Source: Diploscapter coronatus (lineage: Eukaryota; Nematoda; Chromadorea; Rhabditida; Rhabditidae). From it: a stretch of DNA of 64,000 bases. The stretch spans positions 34,797,249 through 34,861,248 of the forward strand of contig OZ038423.1 of the NCBI GenBank assembly GCA_964036155.1, read 5' to 3'. The notes beneath the pieces were generated by a model, which had not been told where the DNA came from, did no database searches, and worked only from the letters and a program-made list of their open reading frames with translations. The translations under genes were made by a program, and so were the position numbers. Positions 1-14,000 of the stretch are shown here, piece after piece (within the stretch, counting starts at the first letter, position 1; each line of letters begins with the position of its first letter).

Positions 1-745
1 TCTCGAGCCTCTCATCACTCTACACAAATCACTCGCCGTCCAGCATAGCAGCTTTACTTTCCGTGCTCAAGGCAGAAATGGTTAGGAAGAAACCAATGAA
101 TTCGTAAAAGTAGAGAATTTTAGTCAGCAATGTGCAAGTTGATATGGATTGGGGTGATGTTTCAATTGCGATGTCGCCTAACTACCGACTGAAGGGAAAG
201 ACAACCTCTCTCAACTACACCTTCAATGCTGCACAGGCTGGTTCGACATTCAATGTTCAGGTAAGAATAAGTTAGCGAATAATTAGAATCTTTGTAAGTG
301 AGACTATTTCTGATCCCAAAATTTTCGCAAGAATAATTCCGATTCCATGTCTAACCTCATCATTTCGATCAATCTTGATTCTGCTAACGACTTTCAAAAG
401 TCAACAGGATAAGAACTTCTATTCTAGGTGTACGGAGACATCAATGAAAGAAGCAGTCTGACTCTGCAATACTCTGGCAATAAGGGAAATGGAATAGAAC
501 AAGTAAGCAAGGCGCTGAATATGAGCGGCAAATACTTCTCCATGGATGGAAATATGCTGTCTGTGCAGTACTTCACTAACGACACTCAATTGCAAGACAA
601 TGGATACTATGCGATTATTGAATGCAAACGTAAGACTTCAAAGAAATTCTTTGCAAAAATCGCAATTTCAGGGTCCGCTTTCACAAACCTCTCGCTCTCA
701 TTCATCACTCTAATGTCTATCGTAGCTATGGTCTTCAAGAATTAG
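1..745 (+). CDS. CUB-like secreted or GPI-anchored protein, 3' part only
   Basis: Three exons are visible: up to 80, 124-260 and 428-745. The joins use donors at 81 and 261 and keep one frame for 177 residues before the stop, so the gene enters from the left edge. The pattern of aromatic and small residues (FTFRAQGRN, SPNYRLKG, DNGYYAIIEC) resembles CUB-like domains of nematode-type secreted proteins. The C-terminus is a hydrophobic stretch of about 20 residues ending VAMVFKN, as in a GPI-anchor signal or a terminal membrane segment. Cysteines are nearly absent, which is atypical for a classic CUB domain. An AATAAA lies 60 bp after the stop. The splice structure is well supported; the family call is tentative. 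Confidence 0.6.
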
Positions 746-804
746 ACAATCATTTTGAAATTTTGAGTCATTTTTGTATGTACATAAATGAAGTCTTTTC
801 GAAG

Positions 805-810
805 AATAAA
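805..810 (+). terminator. polyadenylation signal AATAAA of the CUB-like gene
   Basis: An AATAAA hexamer lies 60 bp downstream of the stop codon at 745. It is only 25 bp before the end of the opposite-strand exon at 835, so the two transcription units nearly touch or overlap. Confidence 0.6.
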
Positions 811-834
811 GAATTTGTACAAAATTCAACTTAC

Positions 835-3800
835 CTTCGTCTTTCCGTTGACAATCTGCAACGGCCTGTCATCCGCATCCACCCATCTGACTATTCCAGT
901 CGGTGCAGCTTCCACAGAACAGTCCAGCAAAACGCGAGAATGCAGCACAACTCGCCAGATGCGCTCGGCTGGCATCAAGAAACGGGGTGCATGAGCTGAA
1001 ACAAACAAAATTGAAAATGCATACCAGTTATTGAGAAAAGTTTCGAAAAGAGAAATAATATAATCAACATTCATGAGAATTCGGTATCATTATTGGTTCA
1101 GAAACTCTTTTTAGCATAGAATTCTTTCTTATGAACACAAAATGTTAAAGTAATTTTCAAGAATTACAAAGGAAATCCGAGAATTCACCTTGAACACTGA
1201 CGAAGGCATTGGCAAAGACGTATCCCAGCGGATTGCTAGCGTTGCATTGATAAACACCAGTGTCCAAATCGTGATTGAGCTGCTGTATTCGGAGAATTCT
1301 CCCATTATCGAGCAAGATTCGTCGCGTATCTTCACCAGTTTCTGTAAAAGCTTTTTTTTTATTTTTAAAGAAATTTTGAGAAGAACACAAATATAACTTT
1401 CGAGCTCTTTGTAATATTTCCCCTTTTTCCAATCTATGTATTTTTCAAATTGTTTCAAAATTACCATGCAGGGGCCGTCCATTGAAGTACCATCTCGTAA
1501 TCGGACTGGGTGTGCCTCCAGCCAGGCACTCCAATTCGGCAGTGTTCTCTTCAGCTTCTTCAACATCCTTAGGAGGTCCATTCTCCCAAAATGGAGTCGC
1601 TTCCACCCTCACATTCATTGTGTGAGTGAAGTGTCCTGCCTTGCATTCGTATCTGCCCGCATCGTCAGGATTCACTCTTTCGATCACCAGACTCTGTCCG
1701 AAGTCTGATTCGTAACTGTTCGTATCCTGAAATAAGAATGTGATCGTTTTTTAAGAGCTTACTTTACCCTAAAGAACTGTTCTAGGGTAAAGAAAAGGGG
1801 AAAATCGCATGTCAAATTTGAATAAATTTGACTTATGTTCTTTACCATTTCTTCTAATGTAACCAAATAAATCAGTGGTTTATTTCCAACCTTCATTTTA
1901 TCAGTCGGCAGTGCTCCGTCCAACTTCGACCAGAATACTGTAGGAACAGGTCTGAAATTCAATAAATTGACAAAAAATGAAGGTAGAAAATTCCTACTTT
2001 GCTGCAAAAATGCACTGCAACTTCAAGGTGTCTCCAGCTCGAACAGTGATTTGACTGTCACTAGTGTGCAACTTCTTGATCGACACAGCTTTCGAGCCTG
2101 AATCTTTACAATTCGCTTTCTTTTCTAATTCGTTGTATTTTCTAGCTAACAATAAAAATACTAACGAACAATCCATTTTGCTCATAGTAACACATTGAAT
2201 ACTCCTTCCATAATAAGAAACCATATCTTGGTAGAAAATTCAAATAGCTCCCTTTGCCTTATCTGCCTTACTTTCAAGAAAGGAAATACGATCAATATCT
2301 CACCTCCTCTTTTGGGTTCAACTTTGAGTTTGAACTGATCTCCAGACCGATATTCATCATGAAGTACAGGCGAGGTGGCAGCACATTCATAAATCAGTCC
2401 CTGGAATGATTTCATTTTGTGGTTTCGCTTCTTCATCCCTCATCACTTAGAGTCATACCTCCCTTCCATCGCTCCTCTCCACAGCCAGAAAGTGCAATCT
2501 GCCTGTTTCGTCCTCGATTATGTGCCTCTTCCGAATCGTTTCAATCACAGAATTGTCCTCAATATCCCTAAATTTATTGGTTTATTTTAGAATCTTCATC
2601 AAAAACCAAAATGAGGTAAAATTTAGAACGTTGTGTGTTGACAACTACTTATCATCTTCACATTTCGCACAAATTTTCATCGACATTGAGTATAGCTGTG
2701 AAGAATTCATAACATTCCAAAAATTGAATGAGAGCTTTGTGGAAATTACAAAAGGCCAAAAGTCCTAAGAATCTTTGTCAACTTTTCGTTCTTTGATGAT
2801 TTTAACGCAATCATTTAATTGTCTCTTGCTCTAGTTTCACATGTCGAATTTTGTACCTGTATAGCCAAATTATTCTCGGCTGTGGATGTCCGTTTGGAGG
2901 CGTGCATTGGAGAGTGAGGGATTCTCCCTCCACGACACTCAACTCCCTGAGGGGACGGGGCACAAAATGTTCGAGGGCTGAAATGGGGAATGGACTCATA
3001 AAAAGGCAAGTGAACAGCATTATGTGCATTTGGCTCATTACATAAAACTATCAGATTAGATTAAGATAGGTTCTGAGAAAAGTATTACGAAAGATCTCCA
3101 TTGTCCTGATTTTGTTAGATGAAGATCAGGGCTGTATGCAAATTATTTTTTAAACTCGATAATCAGATCAGAAGATAAAATAAACTCAAAAAGTTATAAT
3201 TTGCGGGAAAGTTTAGATTTAGATTGGGCTTCGTTTTAGTAAACTACCGATTACGATGCTACCCAATCGCAAGCGTATCAATTTCTTTTGTTAATTTAGA
3301 AGAAGATTATGAAATTCGGCGCGAAATTATGGCTGGCATAACATGATATTTAGAAATTGTCTATTGGGATTCACGCGTTGCTTCGGTATGTCTAATTGAA
3401 TGTTTGCATATTCTTCCTTTCCTAATAATTGAATGACTGCCTGCCCAATTGCTTACTGGCCATTGCCCATTGCACATAGTAATTGTCATTCTCCCTCTCC
3501 CCTCGAAATGCCTCCAATCAGCCTGAGGCCATAACAGTCGTCCAGTCATTATGCAAATGCCAAACAGCTGCATAAACGGGCCAATTTGTGAGAAGCAGGA
3601 GAGGAGAGGGAGAAGGAAGGGGGATATCATTGAGGGCATGAAGGCTGACGACAAGGCACGCAATACATCCGGAGCAGGGCTTGGAGAAGACACAACAAGC
3701 AACAGAAAGAGAAGTTTTCTGCTTCGGCTTGTTGATATCAAACTTGCAGAAATATCGACTAATGCATGAAAATAAAGAAAATAATGCTTATCGATGGGCT

Positions 3801-4754
3801 ACAAGAAATGAATTCGCTGATGTAACGCATCAAACGACGATTTTTGATGATTGCAAGCAAAATTGAATGATGATGATGATGCTTGAATGCGCGGCGAAAG
3901 ATGATAAAATTTCGTTTGTTCAAATTCTAACGATTTCATAAGAATTGTAAAGAAAGAGAACAATTTTTGCCGTGGAAGATTTATAACTGCAGTGATAAAA
4001 AATCTCAAACCTATAAGAAAACGAATAGCATAAAATTAAAAGAAAAAAAAACTCATAAATTCGTAAAGGACTCACTTCCCAACTGCAAATGAATTTTGTT
4101 GCTGAGCGCAGTGCCGAAGATGTTTGACACGAGACATTGATAGAATCCCTGGTGCGAGGCGTTCAGGGACAGAATCAGATTGCCCGAGGTTGCCTCGTTC
4201 TCCCACTCGATTCCACTTGCAGCAGGGTTGATATCCAGTCGTTTACCATTTCTCAGCCAAACATATCTGCAAATTGCAATAAATCGAAAAGGAAATCTCA
4301 TAAGTTATGGTGTCTATGAAAAATTCGTACAGGGGGAGTGTTCATTGCGCAAGTTTTAAATTAATGGTAAGATAAAGTTTTGAATCATTGAAACATCGTT
4401 CAAAAACAACAAACTATTCAAAACGTGTATGCTAATTTACTTGAACAATTTATGTCGTTTTTCTTAAATTATTAGTTGTTTGAGAAAATAAACTTTTAAA
4501 CAAATCTTACGAGTCAGCATTTTCTGTTGCTCTGCACTTGAGTCTGGGCCTGAGCAAAGGGGATGGATCATCTATTTGATACCACACATCTGGAGGCGAC
4601 TGTTCGAGGAGTTTAGGAGGGCCTGAATATAAAATCGTGTTTCTAATTACCCATACTTGAAATTCTTACCGAATTTAGACTGAGGTGAAGTAGCAGAGCT
4701 GCAAACTGCCAGAAGGAAGGAAGACAGGCAAAAGACACAGACAATTCGACTCAT
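835..4754 (-). CDS. sax-7-like: L1CAM/neuroglian-family cell adhesion molecule (N-terminal Ig region, continues off left edge)
   Basis: Eleven exons read in one frame for 499 residues: 4670-4754, 4511-4622, 4076-4266, 2857-2977, 2459-2567, 2304-2400, 1998-2097, 1846-1951, 1465-1726, 1189-1341 and 835-995. The first exon encodes a signal peptide starting MSRIVCVFCLSSFLLA. Five immunoglobulin domains follow in L1 order. Ig1 begins PPKLLEQSPPDVW and closes with GFYQCLVSNIFGTALS. Ig2 has LTLQC and YECAAT, and Ig3 begins after a PVPTVFW linker. Ig4 has ELECLAGGTPSP and closes with YQCNASNPLGYVFANAF. Ig5 begins APRFLMP. These are family hallmarks of homophilic neuronal and epithelial adhesion proteins at the cell surface. 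Ig6, the FN3 repeats and the membrane segment are not seen; a good donor at 833-834 says the gene continues leftwards. Reading through that donor would instead give an early stop at 826. Confidence 0.9.
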
Positions 4755-7700
4755 AACATTGCAGGCAGAGTGACTGAAATGAAGGGCATGAAGTTATGCA
4801 GATAGAGAAGATACAATGCCCAGAATGCACAATTGTGAAGCGACAAGAAGGCAGAATTATCGGCTATTATCTATACGAAGTACAAATTCGAAGTGGAGAG
4901 CGGACACTTGAAGTAACTGATGATGCAAAAGAAGGGAAAGAGGAGAGAGAGAGAGGAATAAGAATGGATACAAATGAAGAAGCTGGAGGAATGGAGGAAC
5001 AATTATGCAGAAGAGAAGAATACGGTAGAGCAAAAACAAACGATCTGAATTATTTGAATGGTGCAGTGCCAAATGAATCGAGAAATTTAATCGTGTTTCA
5101 CAACCAAGATTGGTTATGTTTGATTTTATGAGCGCACCATCAGACTGAAAAAAAAACCTACGAAAAAGTGAAAATGCGAGAGTATGACTAAGACTTGCGC
5201 GAACAAAATTATCAACGTCTTTGCTCCTTTTTTGAACAATATTTCCATTTTTACATAGATCTTGTGTAAAATGATGAGATTTGTACATATATCGCGTATT
5301 TCGACTGGGCAAAAAGTCCGAGTGGCGGAAGTCGGAAAATCGGGAAATCGGGAAGTCGGTCGGCGACTACCAAAGCAGGCCGAATTTGTCTGGAATCTGG
5401 AAGCTGCTTAGCGCATCTCCCATTCCCATCTCGTACTCTCTCAATCAATCTGTGTATTCTTCTCTGCATTTGTGGCCTAACACTCACAATCTCACAATCC
5501 AACTCTAACACTGCAACAATTTCGTTAGGCCAACACTTCAAAGGCAAAAACGAGATAGAAGGGGGGAGAGAGGCAGAACGGAAGAAATGAATGTAGGATG
5601 GATTAGAGGGCAGCGAAGATAGGCAGATAGAGCACTGATTGAAGAAGAAGAAGAACTGGCATACAAGGGAAATGATGATGATGGTGCAATGCAACCACCT
5701 GCTACTGCGCAAGAAATGGGTAATTTAAGGAATTAGAGGGAAGAGGAGTAATGAAAATGGGAAGAGTTGGAATGAAAATGAGTTAGCTGAAGGAGAAGGG
5801 AAGAGATTGGCTAAATTCACTGGGTACTGGCCCGAAGAGAGAAATTTCACACCCACTGCCGCCACACTGCTACTGAATTGAGAGGATACTCAACTCAAAA
5901 CTGCAATACTCCACAAATGCGGAAAACTCCACAGGCGTAGAGGATAGATACACTTGAGAATGAGAAAGAAATCTGGAGGCAAATTCGAAACGGAAACGGA
6001 AACGAAAATGTGAATTTGTGAAGTCAAAAAAGTGGTTGAATGAAGAAAGAAAGAAAATGATTGCAGATTGGAGGGAGCATTTATCATTTCAACAGCTGAA
6101 TTCATACCTGAACAAGCTGAAAGAGGTTTAGGAAAAAAGTTTAAGGAAATATTAGACTGACTTGCTCATGTTGTAGCATGTTTTGAGCGGGGTTGTTATG
6201 GATGGCAAAACATGACAATCTGAGAGCAGAGGGGTGACAGGCAAAAGTAATGAAGATGAAGGAAGATTGAAAGAGAAGGAAAGAAAGAAAGAGGGAATAA
6301 AAATGGGGGAGGGGAAAGCAGCTGTTTGATGCCTAGCCGCGAGCCGCAGAGTCGCCATCAAGTATCCAGGCTTCGAACAATTCAGCCAGATTGAGCCATT
6401 CCAATGGATTTCTAGAGCAGATCAAAGCACTTCATCTCACCAAGAAACACATTCAATCACTCTAATTGCCATTGGGTTTTCTTCCTGATAATTTGATAGC
6501 CACACAGACACCTGGGTGAAAAGGTGTAGAGTAACTTTTATACGCTGAGAACTAGAAAATGAGAAGGAAGGGAGACTGAATTGTGAAGAAAATATTATAA
6601 GGAGTAGATCGTATGAAATTTCTAACGATAGTCCTTTCTAGGTCTGGAGATGTACATCAGATTTCGTTTCGAATCCGAGTTTTCATTTTTTTTTTTTAAA
6701 TTCGAAACTACATTGATTGGTATAAATCTCTGGAGTACGATAACTTAAGAATAAATATTTTTACATCATACACTAGCAAGTGCTTTGAGAATGTATGAAA
6801 AGTTTCACCAATAAATAAAGCTAGTGGATAGTCGATCAGCAAGGGAATTTAACGAATCAAGAAAAGTTAAAACTCGAAAGAGAAAAATGGAAAAAGAAAT
6901 GTAGAACTAACGAAACCCAATTTTAAAATCATACTAAAATAAAAATTTGAAAAGGTTACAATTTTACCTTTCAAAATAAACTAAACCTTTTTGCAAAGAA
7001 GGATAAAAAAGTTGCTTCAAAACATGCATATTTTAATCATTCTTTTTCTCAATTCTCTCCTTTCCAACAGTCTCTTTCGTTCAATTTTTATTCATCTTTT
7101 CTCTTTCATTTCTCCCTTTCAGGGCTGAGACGAAATTTCGATTTCGAATTTAAAAATTTCGATTTCGTCTCAGCTCTGCTCCCTTTCGTCATTCCTTCCA
7201 TTCGTGCTCATGGCGAGTGGTTGCTCGTCAATTTTTCAAAATTATTCTTTCTTAATTTTTGTTTCATTTTTTCCTGACAGTGCATTCACGTTCATACATT
7301 TTGGTTGTTGAATTTTGTCATTAAAATAAAATTCTGAATTCTATCAGGAACGTGGAATTTCAAACTCTTCAACAATTCGAGCTGATTTTGATCTTTTCAT
7401 TTTAAGTCGGCTTAAAATTTCTATTTCTGAAGCAGAGTGAGGTAAATTTCCTAAAACAGTGAAACTTCAAACAGTGGGGTACGGTTATTCTTAAGAAATC
7501 TTACCAAATTTTTACATTTTGCCTTTTCTCGAATTTCATGCCATCTCACAGAACAAATTTCCCTTCTTTTAGGAGTTCCCGTCACTTCAATCTGCACTAT
7601 TTCGGCCTCGATTCATTTTAAGGAGGTCAGATTTTTAAACCAAAAATATTGAAAATTCTCAAATTCTATTCAGATTTCTGCATCTTGCAAGTGACATTCC

Positions 7701-8037
7701 TTCTTTTTCCTTCTCCAATATCCCCTTTCTCTAGTTTCACCCAACGCAGTTTTGCGCGATGTTAGCCGAGGCGGGAGAATATTCGGTTTGAAATTTCGAT
7801 TTTTAAAATCTTTTTCTTCATGTTCTTCTCTTCCTGAATCTTGATTTCTGCTCAGTACTTTCTTCGATTCATTTCAAGCATTCGACATCTTTTTTTATAA
7901 TTTAGAAATCATTCTAGAAAATCATACCTATCTGAATAAATCGAAATCATGCATTTATTCTCTTCGAATTTGATATTTTTATATTTGCTCTTTGTTTCTC
8001 AATTTTCTAATTCGTTTAATTCCAGAAAGACAGCAAC
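4755..8037. other. divergent intergenic region between L1CAM-like (-) and kinesin-5 (+)
   Basis: There is no convincing gene here. From about 4900 to 6350 the + strand is strongly purine-biased (GAA/GGAAG runs), which creates long spurious reading frames. From about 7000 to 8000 it becomes pyrimidine-biased. A perfect short palindrome lies at 7124-7174. The region should hold the 5' UTRs and promoters of both flanking genes. Confidence 0.6.
7124..7174. repeat. short inverted repeat (13-bp perfect arms)
   Basis: Arms GCTGAGACGAAAT (7124-7136) and ATTTCGTCTCAGC (7162-7174) are perfect reverse complements. They flank 25 bp in which TTTCGATTTCG-type words also repeat. It could fold as a hairpin or be a tiny MITE remnant. 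Confidence 0.7.
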
Positions 8038-11000
8038 ATGTCAAAAATCGGCAACGAGACGACGAAGAAGAGGGGTGGGAAAAGCGAGGAGACGCCGCGG
8101 AACATCGTTGTCGCTGCCCGAATCAGGTAGGGGACGGGACGGAGACGAATTTCAGCAGACTTGTGCAAACTTACCTGACCCCTGCTCGTTAAATAGTCTT
8201 AACTACTTTCCCGTTTCGAACTTAGGAAATCCCGACTCGTTCTCCGTTCTAGATTTAAAAGTCAAACCTATCCCCGTTCCAAACTCTAAAATCACATCTC
8301 TTACCGTCCGTTCCTGCTCCGAAAAATATTCGTCCTTCTCAGTTTTCGTTTTCTCAGCAGATAGGCACATATGTGAAAATTTTTGGCCTGTCTCTACTTC
8401 GAAAAATCGAACTTCTGCATGAAGAATTGTTAAAAGTAAAAAAATTGGGGTGATCGAATACTTTTCGAAAAAGGAACAGACAGGAATAGAAAAAATCTAG
8501 GACAGGGGAAGGCTAAATCTTCATGCCTGGTTATTTGACTCCGTTTTGAGAAAATGAAGGTTTTGAAATGATTGATGTCTGTCATTGTAGACCGATGAAC
8601 GATTCGGAGAAGGCGAGCGGTGCGACGTTCATCTGCCGCGCGGACACCATCAACAGGGCCATCATCCTCAAGAACAAGAGCCTCACGCCCTTCGATCGGG
8701 TCAGTTCAAGCTTGAGAGCACTCAGGAATTTCATCCTTAAAGAACATTTTTCTGGAGATTGAAAAGCGATGAGGAAAAGTAAAAGCTCTTCAAAAGGACG
8801 AAATCCGACTCAACTCACAAGGAATCTATAAATTTGCTTGCAGGTCTATGGCCCCACTGCCAGCCAGAAGGAGATATTCGACGACCTCGTCAAGCCCTCC
8901 GTTCAGCGAGCCGTCCGCGGATACAACTGCACCATCTTCGCGTAAGGATTCAAGAAAACAGCACGGACTCTTTAATATTTTAAATTCCAGGATAGTAGTC
9001 AATTTCTCTCAAAGTCGATTTGGTTTTGAGGAAAATACTACACAACTCGAATAGGTCATTTTCAAAGTTCTAGATTTTCAATTCCAGATACGGCCAAACT
9101 GGGACGGGCAAGACGTACACGATGGAGGGCGGCAACGCGTCCAAGGAGATCCTGTCTGCGGCAACCGATCCCACCACGGGGCTCATTCCCAGAGCCGTCG
9201 AGGAAATCTTCACTGAAATCAACAATTTGGTATGAAAACCGAAAGAGCTTCAAATACAAAACTTGAAAGGAGTTCTCCGAGAAATGACTTGATACTCTAC
9301 CAATCAAAATCATAAAATCACAATTCCTCAGCATTGCCTTTTCTGTGGTGGTATTCTCATTGGAACGAGGTGCAGCCATAAGGAAATAGTGTGCAGAAAC
9401 GAGAGTGTCTCTGGTTCGACGAAAATACTTGCGTTTCTGCACTTTTTTGTGGCCGCACTTCATTCTAATGGGGGAGTAATACCATTTCTGTATTTTGTCA
9501 AGAATGAATGCGTTGTTGCAGGGAACGACTGAGTACACTGTGAGGGTCTCGTACGTGGAGCTGTACAACGAGGAGCTGACCGATCTGCTCGCGCCCAACA
9601 CGCCCTACGTGCCAGACAAGAAGAGACTCCGAATTTACGAAGATGAGAACCACAAGGTCAGACAGTCCACATATTCGGGAATATTTCAGAGAAAGGACAT
9701 TTGAATGTGAATGGTCATTTCGCGAATACACACAGGAGTATCTTTGACGACACGTCTAATGGAAAATTGTCGTAAGATAGTGTGCATGCGTGCACCCGCA
9801 AAACGCTAATTCATTAAAGCATCCAAAATGCGACGTTTTTCATTTTCATCAAGTAGTCAAACGCCCACAATAATTGAAACATTTTTAAGAACGAAAGAAT
9901 ACAAGTCATAAAAGTCGTTAATTTTCAGGGTTCCGTTGTGGTCCAAGGCCTCGAACAGGTCGCTGTGACCCACAGACACGACGTCTTCAACCTGCTCAAG
10001 GCCGGTGCGGAGAAGAGAAGGACTGCCGCAACGCTCATGAATGCATCCAGCAGGTTGGGAAATAGAAATTCATCTGGAATAGGAGAGGACAAAAATAGGG
10101 AACTTTTCGAACAATCATTCTAAATCTTATTTTTCTTAAAATTTCATTCTTATTGATAATTTTTATGAACATCTCTCAATTTTCAGCCGCAGTCACACGG
10201 TATTTTCGGTGACCATCACGATGAAAGAAACAAACGAGATTGGGGACGAGGAGATGCTCAAAGTGGTGGGATATTTGGAATTTTGAATCTTTCTCTAAAT
10301 TATATTTCTGATTTGTCGAAGCTTATCAGAAAAGTTCAGGGCAAGCTGAATCTCGTCGATCTGGCAGGCTCCGAGAGCATAGGCAGATCGGGAGCCGTGG
10401 GGAAAACCGCCAAAGAGGCCGGCCTGATCAACCAGTCGCTGCTCACTCTCGGACGCGTCATCACCGCGCTCACCGTGTCCTCTGGCCAGCACATCCCCTA
10501 TCGGTTCGGTCAAACGTTCTCCGGAAAAATAGTTGTTTTGAATTTCTGAAAAATGATATTTCAAAAATAATTTTAGGACGTTTTCTAAATTTGAATTTCC
10601 AGAGAATCTAAGCTGACCCGTCTGCTGCAAGATGCACTGGGCGGCTCATCCATCACCTCTCTCATCGCCACAGTCTCCCCGGCCAGTTGCAACTTAGAGG
10701 TCAGACAAGTGGAACTTTGAAGAAATTCATTCACTCGGCAATTTTTAGCATAATGATGCTATGATATTCTTGTGCAAGATCTATGGGCGTATTTTTCCTT
10801 GAAAATCCCGAAGAGGATGACAAGTGCAGAAATTTCAGGAGACGGCCTCGACCCTGGACTATGCGTTACGCGCGAGGAACATCGTCAACAAACCGACAGT
10901 GAACGAGAGGGTATTGGGCAAAGTCGTGCTCAACTCGCTGGCCGGAGAAATCGACCAGCTCAGGAAGGATCTCAAGGCTGCACACGAGCGCAACGGCATC

Positions 11001-14000
11001 TATCTCTCCAAGGAAACATACGAGTGAGCAACTTGAGGAATGAATAATTTGATTGAAACTGAAATTGGACATTTTACAAATCAAACTAATGGAAGAATCC
11101 AGGAATTTCGAATGAAAGATGAAATATTTCGGGATAAGCGTTGAATTTTCAGTCGATATGAAACGGAGAGTCAACGAGCAGCCGAACTGGACGAGGTCTG
11201 CCAGAAGATATCGAGGCAGCTACAGCAGATGGCTGACGACCTCACGCTCACGGACAACTCGTACTTCCCTCTCTACAAAAGAGCTGTTCAGTTGGAGCAG
11301 AGACTCCAAGACAGGAACGAGGAGATCTCACAGCTCAGGATGGTAGGCAAACTTGAAAGTGAAAATTCGAGGGGGGAAGATTGACATTGAATTTTACTAC
11401 CATGGAAAATCGTGAATATCTCAATATTTTAGAAGAAAGCAGATTTTTGAAAAGTCGTAATCTTTCACAGAAAACTTTTAAAAAATCTGCATAATTTCAG
11501 AAGGAAGCAGAACAGCAGACCAAACTTCAGGCCTACGAAAACACGCTCATCCACGTGGACTTGATCGCCAATGACCTCAAGAAGAAACTGGATGAGGTTA
11601 GAAGATTTTGAAAATTCTCTAAAATGAAATTGACTCGCTTCTTTAATCGATTGAAAGAAGTCTATTTTATGGAAAATGCCATTCTCTAAAAGAAAATGTT
11701 CAGGCAGTTCAAGTGGGCCAAGAACAGCAGCTGGATCTGCAGGATCTGAAGACCAAGTACGACGCGATGTGGAAACTGGCGAATGCGAACAAAAATGCAG
11801 TCACTCAGGCCAGGGCCTCGATCACTGACTCGGCCAGCGCTGCCATTGCCGCCCTCCACCAGATCAGAGAACAGTTCACAACTGCAAACACTGCTCAGAC
11901 ACAACAATTCGGTTGGTTATTCAGAATCAAGAACTTTATTGCCTGATGAAAGGAAACAACATCATTTTGGAAGAATTCTTTTGTAACTCAATGATATATA
12001 GATATTGACGTTTTGGTGAATTTCACATTTTCAGAGACAACCATCGACCTGATCAAGACTCTGCTCGCAACTCAGCTCGACAAGACGCAGACTGCAACTC
12101 GCGAAATGCAGAAGACCACTGAAATGGAGCTGGAGACGCAGAGGAAAGAAGCAGAACAGAGATTGGCAGAACACGAGCAGAGGAGACAAGATGCCAACAG
12201 CCAACTGGTTGGAAAAGTTTTCGAGTTTGATGATGGGAATATAGAGTTTGCAAAGAGATGCAGATTCTTGTATGTGTTGACTACAAGAAGATTCATTGCT
12301 CATGACATATTTTCTGAAGATTTTTGAAGATGATGTTTTATGTGGTGTTGAAATGAACATTTTGAACTTTTCCAAAGAAGAATTTGCAGGACTCGCTGCG
12401 CAACTCGATGAAAGCAGTGCTGGAAAAGACTGACGCGTCTGCACAGACCGTGAAGGACATAATCGGGCGGGTGACGGGGCAACTCGAGGAATTCGGCAAG
12501 GAGCTGCAAGCTGCCAGGACGGAGGGAATCGATGTGGCGATGCAGGCCAAGGAGCGTGCTGAGGAGGAAACGCAGAAGAGACTCGAGCAGTACAGGCAAA
12601 GCATGAATAAGGTGGGGGAATTGAGAAAATATTTGAAGATTTTCTCCAAAGAGTGTAGATGATTTGTTTAATTTCAGTTGAGAGCCGCTGCACAACTCAT
12701 TCTGACCGAAACAGCTGTAATGGAAAAGGATGAGCAGGAATGGCAGGAAGCGTGAGAAAATTATTGCTCGTTTATAAAAAGAAAAATACGCCTATCAGAT
12801 ATCAGGAAGAAATTCCGTTAGTCACATCCAAATTTTCAACTTTCAGCCAAGTTCTGGAGGCTCAGGCCACCTTCGAAAAGGCAACTGAGGTGTGGCAGAG
12901 GACTGAGGACATCTGCCGAGGGCATGAGGATGAAGTCGGAGAGAGCCTGGGAGAGGTCGGAAGGCAGACGGAGCAGAGCAGACAGGAATGGAAGCAGACG
13001 GATGGACAGGCAGAGGAGGCTGTCAAACAAGTCAAGCAGACCACCGACACCATCGTTCAGACTGTCAAGGTTCGACTCGAAATTTTTATAGATGAAGAAA
13101 AAATGTTTGGATTGAAAAAATTTTTATTACGGTCCCTAAGCAGTGTCTATTTCTGTATTCTGTAATAGTGATGAAAATATTTCAGCTACAAATGGAATCG
13201 GACCAGAAGCGTTCGACTGCATTCGGCACTACAATGAAAGAGAAGTGTGGGGAGCTGGAAGTGCAGATGGAGGAATGCAAGCAGAACGGAGACAGACACC
13301 TCGAGGCACTGCTCGAACAGAACAACCGGCACAACACCAGTCAGGTCAGCTGGGAAAAATTTCTTAGAAAGTTCGAAAAATCGAGAAATATAAATTCAAG
13401 AAGAAACGATAATTGCTATCCTTCCACAAATTCATTGAAAACCCCAAACACGCATTTTGTACTGATCAGATGGACTGCAAGTTCCTTTGTCGAAAAATGC
13501 TGATAAAATTCGTGAGACGTAGAGATTATTGCGAACAACTCGTTCAACACTCGAGTAGCAGACTGTTTCACTGCCACTTTAGTCTTTAGCCTCCCTCTTT
13601 CCTCTTTTCGCATAGTTCATACGCACAGTATTCGTTGGGAGCGCTTCAAAAAATGAACTTTCACTCAACTCGGTCGATACAATAATCAGATTTTAATATA
13701 TCTCCATATCCTTTGACCATTTTTAGTCATCTACTAAATCATACGAATCGATTTTTACAAATGTTTCCTGGTTTCAGGCAGACAACGTGGCCTCTCTGTG
13801 CGCCAAGTCGGAAGAGACCTGTCAGCAGCAGACGGAGACTGTAAACACGCTCGTGGACAGCAACTGGCAGCATCCCACTGCCACAGGTCAGGCAAACGCA
13901 TTCTGAATAATGATGTTGATTATTGCAGGAGAGACTCCATCCGTCAAACAGCACCCCATTCTCGAGGCCGACCCTGAAGTCCTTCCCGACATTGAACAGC

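Noticed and set aside
4857..6361. Long open frames in the purine-rich region upstream of the L1CAM-like gene
   Set aside because: Composition is low-complexity (GAA/GGA versus TTC/CTC), there are no domain-like patterns, and frames on opposite strands are equally open.
6650..6680. tRNA-like B-box word (TTTCGAATCC)
   Set aside because: No matching A box or cloverleaf arms could be built around it.
9062..9601. 179-codon minus-strand frame over kinesin-5 exons
   Set aside because: It is antisense to conserved motor-domain exons with GQTGTGKT on +. The openness follows from the codon use of those exons.
12031..12693. 220-codon minus-strand frame in the kinesin stalk region
   Set aside because: Antisense of Gln/Glu/Lys-rich coiled-coil codons gives Ser/Leu/Phe-rich spurious frames.
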